Assembly (NCBI RefSeq): GCF_015594725.1 | Contig: NZ_JADNRC010000003.1 | Span: forward strand, 1-64,000 | Direction of reading: 5' to 3' | Length of the DNA: 64,000 bases | DNA from: Flavobacterium sp. ALJ2 | Lineage (GTDB): Bacteria > Bacteroidota > Bacteroidia > Flavobacteriales > Flavobacteriaceae | Shown: one piece after another, positions 46,801-54,741 of the stretch | How the letters are laid out: each line of letters opens with the position of its first letter | Position numbering within the stretch: the stretch's first letter is position 1 | The notes under the pieces: model-generated | The model's input: the letters and a program-made list of their open reading frames with translations, nothing else | Told to the model about the DNA's origin: nothing | The model's database searches: none | Translations under genes and position numbers: made by a program

Positions 46801-46928
46801 TAAGCTATGACAATTCTATGATTGTCTTTACCTGAATCCTCCAAATCAATATATATACCTTCTTCAATTAGGTTATATCTAGCAAAATCACTGTATTTCA
46901 CTAGATTTAGTACTCTTATATTTTTCAT
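43848..46928 (-). CDS. large protein with bactofilin-like segments
   Basis: A 1026-residue protein with no signal peptide. Two beta-rich segments, about 165-265 (CLYISGDYEVENLNLGEVQ, LISGNMKAKNIYCKD) and about 745-855 (LIIKGDLQCKNIHLVGN, YIEGSISCEFLYADN), look like short-repeat beta solenoids related to polymer-forming bactofilins. The two parts may be an internal duplication, each followed by a helical, charged region ending in a Trp-rich stretch (WDKWLDKNQ-like, LDSWISKNRS). No catalytic motif is seen. Neighbours are a DUF1266 gene and the DUF4132 gene. A polymerising scaffold is possible. Confidence 0.55.
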   Translation of the reverse strand: MKNIRVLNLVKYSDFARYNLIEEGIYIDLEDSGKDNHRIVIAYELEEGEDSQFPLEDLLDKFCLYVSDFMEYENHRQNQVKLELAGTLENVQKIKTILGKRVYNKEFLEDGIISVDLIIEEIASSENQQQFNKFFEIQHLLPIDHWARWRNELHQGKFNDEICLYISGDYEVENLNLGEVQDELGNYVFLILISGNMKAKNIYCKDTGMNTGLVVLGSLEAENSIVSRQEIYVHRDLTVKDCFLGDFNHGVLIVKGTITIRIFIPTDYRFDFQPYHNEDRLKLYCFLWEKDEKEEDGGFPRWKVACLFREDCLVGELDIENDLSSWNDWLDKNQMIECLKAGESILHDSIDFKKPVIEIPFVFENIVFNNTNFQRLRESPLFMDNLSIDITDPNQKIEYWIGGDFKRVSITNGELCSEKVYFQQEDRAVLIQYERVNQNLFETVLGERPKYQISVLCRTIIEGVDDNWYSYNSLLEEHKKFRLLMVNFWENLLIEWSQMEYYHQEFQKTVTIEKIEHILSLPVVKAKYSNYYDDDEVLWFRKFLWKFRQKENTKGKCQRITIVHSMSTAEDEIYDFYHFDIVKLPNGIRIPVLYNQDANGYNSECYEVSQSNVDKLSNASRYFEIMERKIEQINNKYLEEIIEQEKSRQKIISESPHFVPVNSLELEGHQFKVLSVHEANVLLKDIKDLEEKKYLYDVFDTTCFPNYDKDGYFLLAEDDVVVAKLELPERIICEDNDIKILGIIFLKNVRVTFHIRAYDLNYSPALIIKGDLQCKNIHLVGNTHYIEGSISCEFLYADNRGSLYVKESFTGDCLVARDMPCYFGELVAQAIVSNHRVYVLDCILDEQENIKYVLNFYPNTHFIEDVLVPEAVGNEMWGMLWPDNLDSWISKNRSVIDRTKDLQYKILTNENIASRFDAIFNHGLLASKTYAITKDENEYAYKKYEWNGKHYREVGYRKRGHSICHQLRILHNFEENTYTAYLEYLNDITDEVKLRFSTKLTDTLTSTKAAKHAFCMAELALGIKRF

Positions 46929-47316
46929 GTTCTATACTTACCTCAAAAAAGGTAATTAAATTATTAGTGAATTATTTATCTCCTTTATGCTTATCGCAAA
47001 GGATTCTAATACATACTTGATTGCTTTTATGAATTTCAGTTATTCTAAAATCGTATTACAATTTATAATATCAAACCAAAAATGCATTTAAATAGATAAA
47101 CAATAGCAATGTTCCTGTTTGATTCTATTGAAATGCAGTATAAAACATCTGTTTAAAACTGTTTTATGTGTTGCAATCTAATACTAATGGAGGGGAGGGA
47201 AAATGAAATAAAGTAGTAGCTATAAAAAATAGCTACTACCTAAAATGTATGTTTTTTTTGGCTCTACTACAATTTATCCTTATAGTTCAGCACTTGGTGT
47301 ATCTACAATATTTCTT
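46929..47316. other. gap downstream of the DUF4132 gene
   Basis: No gene. It holds the hairpin at 47213-47239 and otherwise AT-rich DNA with no other recognisable signal. Confidence 0.4.
47213..47239 (-). terminator. terminator-like hairpin after DUF4132 gene
   Basis: GTAGTAGCTAT/ATAGCTACTAC, perfect 11-bp stem with a 5-nt A loop. On the minus strand it is followed by TTTATTTC. Confidence 0.6.
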
Positions 47317-50300
47317 CTAAAAATAAATTTCATCAATTTGACTTAAAATCGTAGGATCTTGTATCTCACTATCTTTTGCCAGCAACAATACTTTAGACAT
47401 TACTTCAGCCGATTTAGGATCCTCGTCTGCAAATGGCAGGAACAAACGGCCTCTGTGTTGTGAATGTACAGGCAAAATTGATAAATACTTTCCTGGTACC
47501 TGATGTACAACTGCACTACCTAAGTGCACGCTATAGATAGCCATTTCTCCTTTTATCAGTGCATAATTTTCTTTTATTTCGACATTTTTGATTTTAAACA
47601 ATCGCAATGTTTCTCTTAGTAAAACGGCTCTCATTTCTATTGACGAATGACTTGCTTCTGGATCAACTCCACCAACATGAGCCACACTTACAACCAAATC
47701 AATATCACGCATTATCTCTGAAAAAACACGTGGATTAACAGCTTCAAATGCAATGTTTTTATAATCTTTTAAAGAATGAAATTCAATCGTTTCCAGAGTT
47801 GGACTTTCTACATCTGCTGGAGAAAACCAATCTGCCATTGCATATATTTTAGCCTGATAGCCTTCCTTATGAAAAACTTTTTGCAATCCTTCTTCGTAAT
47901 CTACTTTCCATCCTCGGTTTTTCAATAATGCCAAAGTTTGTTTTGGTTGAACCTGATGTCCTGCGTATCTTCTCGAAATTGATTTCTCTTTTAACTCATC
48001 GGCTGTTGGTACGTACAATTCTCTAAATACCTGTTTAAAAGGTTGCTTTAATTTAGTGTCAAAACAATAAACCTGATAATCAGTCCAGACCTTATTTTTA
48101 TGCAAATCATAACAATGTGCAATTCTAAAAATTTGATTTTCATTCAAAGAAACGACTTCTCCTAAAGCTGTTACAAGATTTCCTTTTATATAAAAACCTA
48201 TTTTATCATCATTCGATATAAAAACTAATTTTTCTAGATGTTTTGAAATTATCGGATGTTCGAAAAGATTTTCCATTTCTGCAAACAAAAATTCATCTCC
48301 ACGAATCATCGCTTCTTCAAGCCCTTTCTTAGATCGTATCCATTGCTCACGCATTATTTTTCGGTACTCAACTAACTCCAGAATCGCTTTTTCTTTTTTA
48401 ATTTTTGGAGGAATCGCTTTTAACTCTTTGTTTGTTTTTAAGTTTAAAACTACCAAATTGGCTTTCCCTTCTTTATTAATTACTAAACTTACAGTTGAAT
48501 CATCAATTGTTACATTGGTTTCTTTTGATAGAATATTTTGTACTTGCTTCGTTTCCATATCCCAAGTTAAACGCACTGGATCTGGATAACCTGCATTTCT
48601 TGCTAAGTTCTCTAAGGCTACCCTGATGGCAAGCCCTTCACTGGCTTGTTTCATTGAACCAAATTCCCTGCTTTCTTTTTTAAATTGCTGCAAATATTCG
48701 TAACGCGCTAAGATATCTTTTTCGGGATTTACTTTACTCAAAGGCACTAATCCGTACATTCTTAAGTAATCCTGATCTCTTTTATCTTTTACTTTTGCTG
48801 TTACTTCTCTTATTTTAAGATCTCCAGTTATTGTACTTGCATATAATCTTGCACGTCTGTGGCCGTTTCCGTCTGTAATATATTTTGCAGCTTCATTCAA
48901 CAGCTCCCATCTTGCTTTTCCTAATGCATTATATGCAGAGAGGAACCACATTTTATCTACGGCACCATCTTTAAAATCCTGTAGGTCTATAGCCGAGAAT
49001 TTTGCAACTTCACTTTCTAATTCAGAATTCACATCACCGTAGGCAGCTGTTTTTGTATGTGCATGCAACCACCAGATTCCTTCATCCAGCCCTTTCCAAT
49101 CTAAATAATTACTAATATATTTTTGCCATTGTGGTGCATATATTGCCGCTTGAACCAATCTTTCTTCGGATATTTTTTCGTTCTTAACTAATTCATTAAA
49201 TACTTCTTGTGTATCAGATGGTGACGGAAAACATCTTTTTAGTAAGTAACTAAATAGCTTTTGTTTGTTTAATTCGGTATAACCCCACGAATAAATATAG
49301 CCTTTGTATATACTTGATTTTCCTAAAGCACTTAATATTTCTACGAAGCGATTAATCCCATATATTTTTTGAAAACTCTTTACCAAATGGGTAACTGATG
49401 TATTTGAATCGCCTCTTTTTAATTCTATATCTAAAAAGGTTTTCCTTATTTTATCAATCATCAAAATCAAAAATGGAAACTTTTTAATTAAATCTTCACT
49501 TTCAGAATATCTATGATACTTTTTATTTCCTGTAATATCTGATATTCTATCACTATCCAGAATTCCTTCGTACAATTCTCCTTCAGTAATTATTTTTTGC
49601 TCATAAGCTAAACAATACAAATGAATAGGTGGTTTGTTGTGTTCTATATTATTTTTAAATCCGCTAAACTGTCTCCATCTATACAAATTCCAAACCTTTA
49701 TATTTTGTTCATCGGTAAGCCTGTTCAAATCAATAGCATTCAGATAAATATTTAAATACGACTGATTTTGCCAACCACTATTTATGTTTGCATCATTATA
49801 AAAAAACTCATTTTTACCAGGTTTATGCTTGTACTCTAAAATAGATTTTGGCAAATTAGAAAACAAATTACTACAAGCATCAATCAGAAAATCTTGCTTT
49901 TCTACAAATGAATATTTTATTTGTAACGCTTCCAAAATCTTCAAAATTGGATTATTCCAATTAGATCCGTTTTTAAGCGGATTCGGAAGAAAGTCCTGAA
50001 AGTAAAACACCTGTTTCTCAAGAAAATCTTTCCATTCCTCTTTATCACAACTATGAACAAGCGTCAGTAAAAACAAATCTCTTTCGACAAGATCAGAGCT
50101 AACAAACCAATCTGACCAAACATTATACAAGGGATAATTAGTCTCCTTTTCCTCCTGACTCGCATTGTCTTCTAACCTTTTTATAGAACTAAAAGTGTTT
50201 CCTAGTAGTACATTTTCTTTTGTGTTTCCATAATACTCAACTTCATATTCATAATTTTTATTTTCGTCAAATAATTGATAAAGCTTAGTAATTTCATCTT

Positions 50301-52392
50301 TTATATAAGAAATAGGTTTCGAAAAACCATATTGCGCTGCTTTTGTAGTTTTTAAATACAACGAATCTGGCTCTACTTTTGGCAATTCATAGCTCGAAAT
50401 TTCATTTGGATCATAAAATCCATATCCGTTTGCTAAACTCAGGACTTCTTTCTTTTTTTCTGGTTGCAACTGCTCAACAAACTTTACTTCTTTTTCTGAA
50501 ATTTTTGGTCGAGCCAAATATTCTTCGACCCACTCATTAACCTCTTTACTAAGCCTGTCATTTTTTTGCAGCTGAAGCATTAAATCTAAAACAGACATAC
50601 GCTGCTCTAAATCGCCTTTTTCTAAAATTTTATTTACGAAATATTCAATTTTATCATCTTCTTGCTTAAGCAGAACGGTAATTAAACTTCTCTTTAAATT
50701 AGAATTTTTACGTTTAAACAATTCTATAAAGATTTCTAATTCTAATTCTTCCAGCTCAACTCTATTCAAAACATTAATTGCCGATGCAACAATAGACTCT
50801 CCTCTATCTTTTAGAATACGAAGCGCAAAACTTCTCTGAAAATCTGAAGGTACCTTATTTGGTTCTTTGTCATTGTTAGCTATTGCATAATAAGAATAGC
50901 TGTAAAAATCTTCTAAGATCACACGCGTAAGCTGCGTTCTTAAATCAATAGACAAACTCTCAAACTGATTTAATATAAGTTCTAATCGCTCCCAATTATC
51001 TCCTATTAAATATATTGCAGCTGCAAAAAGGGAATCTTTATCAAACTTTACCCTTGACCATGAAAACACTTTACCTTCAAAAACTTTCTCTTTTTCTGTA
51101 ATTATTTCTGTTAAAGAATATATTTTTTCAAAAAAATTCGGGTAACTTATATTATCAATATAATGTTTTCCTTTTAGATTTGCATTTAATAAAGCATTCA
51201 TTCGAGGCATAATAAAGGCTAACAATTGCAGATTCCCCTCATTTAAAGCTCTATAATACAACGGCATCTCGATATATGGATCTGTAGTCTCTCCTGCAAA
51301 TTTCATTGCCAAGCATTTTTTTTCAATCGAACCGCTTTCTAGTAAATAATTTAAATACTGAACTGTTTTTTCTACATCAAAAACGCCCTGCACCCAAAGT
51401 GCCATATAAACTTCATTGTTATTTTTGCTTTTGATTCCGTCAAGAATCGATTCTGGGTTTGTAAAATAACCTGAAGCCAGCTCAATAATAGTTCTAACAG
51501 TAGTTTCCTTTTCTGATTCCCAACCCAAGCCCGTCCAAGTATCGATAGCTCTTACAACCGACGAAAAACGGGTTAGCTTATGTTCTACAATTACATTAAT
51601 CATGTATTGCAAAGCTCCAATACTAGTTTCGTCTAAAGCTTCTAGAATTGTCTGACGTAAACCCTCTTGTCGCTGTGCCGCAAGCAATAGTTTTTCTACA
51701 AGCTCCCAACATTCTTTCTTCTCACTGTTTAAAAGTGCTTTAATAATATTGCGAGAGACTTTTCCTTGCGGATCTTTATTGTAGAGAATATCTTCAAACA
51801 ATTGAAATAAAGCATCGTTGCCGCTATCAATCGCAACCGACCAAATCATAAACTGACTAGATGTATTGCTTATTGCGGTATCAAAACGAACTTGATCTTC
51901 GATACTCAAATCGTAATAAATACTATTTTGATAATTATATAAAAGTGCTCCTTTAATTAAAGAGCGTAAAAAATTAATCTGATTAACTAATAAATAATTT
52001 TTATTGTTTGGCGCTCTAAACGATCTTCTGCTATGCCCATTTTGATACATTTTTTGTGGCAATCTATTCCATGCTTCTTTTACATATACTGCGTTTTGGG
52101 CACCAAAAAAATAGATTAATAAATCATAATAATTTTTATCATCCCACAAATCATCTTTTACCCATTTCTCAAATTCGGTACATTCTTTTGATCCCAATGA
52201 AACATAAAAACCATAATAATTATCCTTAAGATTTACTAAATGCAAACCAAACTCAGCAACTTCTTTTCTAAGCCTATGTTTTGATAAAAATTTAATCACC
52301 AAATTACTGGCAATAAGTTCTTCTAATTCCTTTTTATATCTTTCAATTGGATTCTCAATTACTTTGCTTTTAAGAAGATCTTCTATAGACAT
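47317..52392 (-). CDS. giant DUF4132 protein (MolR/YehI-like)
   Basis: A 1691-residue cytoplasmic protein. The C-terminal 500 residues match the DUF4132 domain of E. coli YehI: FRELYVPTADELKEKSISRRYAGHQVQ, LLKNRGWKVDYEEGLQ, and DLVVSVAHVGGVDPEAS with a final Leu-Pro-rich segment. The N-terminal 1100 residues are helical and repeat-rich (HEAT-like). Unlike YehI it lacks an N-terminal WGR domain. DUF4132 proteins accompany WGR, SWIM, MoxR and vWA genes in other genomes, all of which occur elsewhere in this window. The small gene 74 nt upstream is its likely partner. Confidence 0.8.
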   Translation of the reverse strand: MSIEDLLKSKVIENPIERYKKELEELIASNLVIKFLSKHRLRKEVAEFGLHLVNLKDNYYGFYVSLGSKECTEFEKWVKDDLWDDKNYYDLLIYFFGAQNAVYVKEAWNRLPQKMYQNGHSRRSFRAPNNKNYLLVNQINFLRSLIKGALLYNYQNSIYYDLSIEDQVRFDTAISNTSSQFMIWSVAIDSGNDALFQLFEDILYNKDPQGKVSRNIIKALLNSEKKECWELVEKLLLAAQRQEGLRQTILEALDETSIGALQYMINVIVEHKLTRFSSVVRAIDTWTGLGWESEKETTVRTIIELASGYFTNPESILDGIKSKNNNEVYMALWVQGVFDVEKTVQYLNYLLESGSIEKKCLAMKFAGETTDPYIEMPLYYRALNEGNLQLLAFIMPRMNALLNANLKGKHYIDNISYPNFFEKIYSLTEIITEKEKVFEGKVFSWSRVKFDKDSLFAAAIYLIGDNWERLELILNQFESLSIDLRTQLTRVILEDFYSYSYYAIANNDKEPNKVPSDFQRSFALRILKDRGESIVASAINVLNRVELEELELEIFIELFKRKNSNLKRSLITVLLKQEDDKIEYFVNKILEKGDLEQRMSVLDLMLQLQKNDRLSKEVNEWVEEYLARPKISEKEVKFVEQLQPEKKKEVLSLANGYGFYDPNEISSYELPKVEPDSLYLKTTKAAQYGFSKPISYIKDEITKLYQLFDENKNYEYEVEYYGNTKENVLLGNTFSSIKRLEDNASQEEKETNYPLYNVWSDWFVSSDLVERDLFLLTLVHSCDKEEWKDFLEKQVFYFQDFLPNPLKNGSNWNNPILKILEALQIKYSFVEKQDFLIDACSNLFSNLPKSILEYKHKPGKNEFFYNDANINSGWQNQSYLNIYLNAIDLNRLTDEQNIKVWNLYRWRQFSGFKNNIEHNKPPIHLYCLAYEQKIITEGELYEGILDSDRISDITGNKKYHRYSESEDLIKKFPFLILMIDKIRKTFLDIELKRGDSNTSVTHLVKSFQKIYGINRFVEILSALGKSSIYKGYIYSWGYTELNKQKLFSYLLKRCFPSPSDTQEVFNELVKNEKISEERLVQAAIYAPQWQKYISNYLDWKGLDEGIWWLHAHTKTAAYGDVNSELESEVAKFSAIDLQDFKDGAVDKMWFLSAYNALGKARWELLNEAAKYITDGNGHRRARLYASTITGDLKIREVTAKVKDKRDQDYLRMYGLVPLSKVNPEKDILARYEYLQQFKKESREFGSMKQASEGLAIRVALENLARNAGYPDPVRLTWDMETKQVQNILSKETNVTIDDSTVSLVINKEGKANLVVLNLKTNKELKAIPPKIKKEKAILELVEYRKIMREQWIRSKKGLEEAMIRGDEFLFAEMENLFEHPIISKHLEKLVFISNDDKIGFYIKGNLVTALGEVVSLNENQIFRIAHCYDLHKNKVWTDYQVYCFDTKLKQPFKQVFRELYVPTADELKEKSISRRYAGHQVQPKQTLALLKNRGWKVDYEEGLQKVFHKEGYQAKIYAMADWFSPADVESPTLETIEFHSLKDYKNIAFEAVNPRVFSEIMRDIDLVVSVAHVGGVDPEASHSSIEMRAVLLRETLRLFKIKNVEIKENYALIKGEMAIYSVHLGSAVVHQVPGKYLSILPVHSQHRGRLFLPFADEDPKSAEVMSKVLLLAKDSEIQDPTILSQIDEIYF

Positions 52393-52466
52393 AGCATTAT
52401 TATTTAAAAATTATATATTGTATTCCTTGTGAAATGTGAAATGCTTTATTGAAATTGACATTGCTT

Positions 52467-52901
52467 TTACCAATAACTACCCGCCAAAAAGGTGAGTCTA
52501 ATAAATGTGATTGTTTTATTATCTGATAAATTCACTTCATCTGATAAGGTTTCTAATTGGTCGTCTCCATAAAAAACGGCATACAAACCATCTTCAAAAG
52601 CTAAAATTGCATTTTCCTGAGCCATTATAACATCTACTTTATTATGGTTATAAAGGGCTCCAAAACCTATTTTGCCTGTATCCGTTAAAACAGGCAGGTA
52701 GTTTTCTTTTGGTAAATGAATTTTATCCTCATCTTCCCACTCAAATGAAGAAGAATTAAATAATTGTACCTGATAATCGACAACCAATTCTATAAGTTTT
52801 CGAGTTGTTACAAGGGGGGATTTGATAACTAATTCAATTCTTTTTTCGTGAAGAATAGGATGTTTTTTTCCTAATTGTTTTACAGAAATAGTAAGATCCA
52901 T
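52467..52901 (-). CDS. small partner of the DUF4132 protein
   Basis: A 144-residue, beta-rich acidic protein. The central part reads GKIGFGALYNHNKVDVIMAQENAI and DGLYAVFYGDDQLETL. Immediately upstream of the DUF4132 gene and on the same strand, so probably in its operon. I recognise a recurrent neighbour of DUF4132 genes rather than a named family. No motif suggests catalysis. Confidence 0.6.
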   Translation of the reverse strand: MDLTISVKQLGKKHPILHEKRIELVIKSPLVTTRKLIELVVDYQVQLFNSSSFEWEDEDKIHLPKENYLPVLTDTGKIGFGALYNHNKVDVIMAQENAILAFEDGLYAVFYGDDQLETLSDEVNLSDNKTITFIRLTFLAGSYW

Positions 52902-53205
52902 TTTTATGACTGTTTATTATACCTGCAAAATAGTAAACAAAAGGCTACAAACAAATTAATCCACACTTTTTGACTCCCTTTTTTCCTATTTTTATTAAGT
53001 TTTGAATCGCTATTGGCTTATTTAGGGGGGTAATAAAGGAACTGCTTTATACACTTATTTAAAATAAGTCATTCGATCATCTTTACTTTGGGTGAAAAAC
53101 GCTTTAATTAAAGTAAGAAAAAGTATATATTTACAGTGGATAAAAAAATGTTTTAATAAATCAATCGCGTTTTTTACCGATCCCTATTTTTTTAAAAATT
53201 TTTAA
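52902..53205. other. divergent intergenic region
   Basis: AT-rich DNA between the minus-strand DUF4132 operon and the plus-strand XRE gene. It should contain both promoters; only the -7 box of the XRE gene is clear. Confidence 0.4.
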
Positions 53206-53213
53206 TACCTTTG
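53206..53213 (+). promoter_or_regulatory. -7 box of the XRE regulator
   Basis: TACCTTTG, consensus TAnnTTTG. It ends only 5 nt before the ATG at 53219, implying a leaderless mRNA. Confidence 0.55.
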
Positions 53214-53218
53214 AATTT

Positions 53219-53623
53219 ATGAGTACAGTAACTAAACCAAAACATATTGGCAGAAATATTAGCCGAATCAGAGAGCTTCGTGGTATGAAACAAGAGATAC
53301 TTGCAGAAGCTATTGGAACAAGTCAGAGAGCTATTTCTGTAATGGAATCAAGTGAAACTATTGATCCCAAAAGACTGGAAGAAATTGCAAAAGTTCTGGG
53401 AGTAACTGTAGAGGCTATTGAAAACTTTTCGGAAGAATCTGTTTTTAATTTCTTTAATACCTTTTATGACAATAGTGCCAATAACGGTCAGGGAAATGGG
53501 AACACTAATAATAATGCTTGTACTTTCAACCCTCTTGATAAGGTTGTGGAACTTTACGAACGTTTGGTTCAAGCTGAAAAAGAAAAGGTGGAATATTTAG
53601 AAAATTTCATGAAAGGGAAATAA
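53219..53623 (+). CDS. XRE-family HTH regulator
   Basis: A 134-residue protein with an N-terminal Cro/C1-type helix-turn-helix (about 10-68; ISRIRELRGMKQEILAEAIGTSQRAIS) followed by an Asn-rich linker (NSANNGQGNGNTNNN) and a C-terminal coiled coil (ERLVQAEKEKVEYLENF). This layout is common in Bacteroidota near accessory islands. It may dimerise through the C-terminal helix. The ATG is almost at the predicted transcription start. It is divergent from the DUF4132 operon, which it could regulate; this is inference. Confidence 0.88.
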   Translation: MSTVTKPKHIGRNISRIRELRGMKQEILAEAIGTSQRAISVMESSETIDPKRLEEIAKVLGVTVEAIENFSEESVFNFFNTFYDNSANNGQGNGNTNNNACTFNPLDKVVELYERLVQAEKEKVEYLENFMKGK

Positions 53624-53646
53624 TATTCTTTTTCTTTATATAATTG

Positions 53647-53677
53647 AAAAGCGCAAATTTTTAAGGTTTGCGCTTTT
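53647..53677. terminator. bidirectional terminator
   Basis: AAAAGCGCAAA/TTTGCGCTTTT hairpin with T-tract on the plus strand and A-tract before it; it lies between the convergent XRE and RlaP genes. Confidence 0.85.
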
Positions 53678-53681
53678 TGTT

Positions 53682-54740
53682 TTATTTATACAGTTCTTCT
53701 CGAATCTCGATTAGTGTTTGAATGACTTTATCCTCATCTGGTTTTTCAGGTAAAGTAGATGTTTGATAATGATTTTCGATAGAAACAATTAAGTTATCCG
53801 CCATTTCTAGTAAAGCATCATATTCTTTATTCCCTGCTTTTATATCGAGTAATTCTTCCCGATTGGGAACTCTAATATTTAATTTTCCTGTTGCCAGAAT
53901 TTGTTCAGCAGTTTGCAAAAGACGAATTGTATGCATCATGTTTTTGCTGTCGTAATTTTTCCCATGTTGCTGATTCGTGTTGTAACGGTCTTCGTTTCGT
54001 TTATCAATCCAACTCCAATATTCAGTGTACTCTTTACAATATTTAGAATAACCATCCTTATTGCAAGATAAATATCCAATTAGCTTTTCGTTTTTAGGAA
54101 CTGACGAAAGCGAAACTTCATTAGAGTTTTCTTTCTGAATGATTCCTTTGTAGCCTAACGTTTTATTTTCGTCATAAAACAACGCAAACATTCCTTTTGA
54201 ATTCGGCAAATTAACCAAACCGCATTGTTCTTGCTTGAAATTATTCTCTGATAAAAAACTATTTAATGAAATCGTTTCATATCCTTTTAAGACATAACAA
54301 AAATCCAAAAGACTTTTCTTTTCCTTTGGCATTGGGTTTACAATTTTCTTGTTTAAACCTCTCGCCTTTTTTATTTGTGTTATGGCATAACCCGCAAAAG
54401 AATCTTTGCATAGTTTAGACAAAAAATCTTCTATCTTCAAATTATCCATCAACGGATGTTGGTACAAAATACAATCCTCTGGCGAAGCCAAAATCTCCAA
54501 TATATTTGGATTGTTCTTTAGCAACAATTCTACAAAACGACCAATTTCATAATAAACCTCATCATTGGTTTCGTTTGCAATCTGCGGAATATAATTGAGT
54601 CCAAAGAACTTTTCTATTGGCAAATAATAAACGCCTTTTATATCCGTATCGGATGTTGGTGTATTTAACCCAAAAGATTTACTTCCTGAGATGACTTCAA
54701 AAAGGATTAGATTTTGGGATTTTAGGGTTTGGATGGTCAT
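53682..54740 (-). CDS. RlaP-family nucleotidyltransferase
   Basis: A 352-residue pol-beta-type nucleotidyltransferase. GS at 19-20 and the acidic pair at 31/33 (GSKSFGLNTPTSDTDIKG) form the metal-binding motif. The segments EILASPEDCILY and YDSKNMMHTIRLL are typical of the RlaP family (RNA ligase-associated polymerase beta), predicted to add or transfer nucleotides on RNA. It starts 1 nt after the PHP-SMC gene and ends the operon. A second RlaP gene, split, stands at the operon's head. Confidence 0.82.
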   Translation of the reverse strand: MTIQTLKSQNLILFEVISGSKSFGLNTPTSDTDIKGVYYLPIEKFFGLNYIPQIANETNDEVYYEIGRFVELLLKNNPNILEILASPEDCILYQHPLMDNLKIEDFLSKLCKDSFAGYAITQIKKARGLNKKIVNPMPKEKKSLLDFCYVLKGYETISLNSFLSENNFKQEQCGLVNLPNSKGMFALFYDENKTLGYKGIIQKENSNEVSLSSVPKNEKLIGYLSCNKDGYSKYCKEYTEYWSWIDKRNEDRYNTNQQHGKNYDSKNMMHTIRLLQTAEQILATGKLNIRVPNREELLDIKAGNKEYDALLEMADNLIVSIENHYQTSTLPEKPDEDKVIQTLIEIREELYK

Positions 54741-54741
54741 A

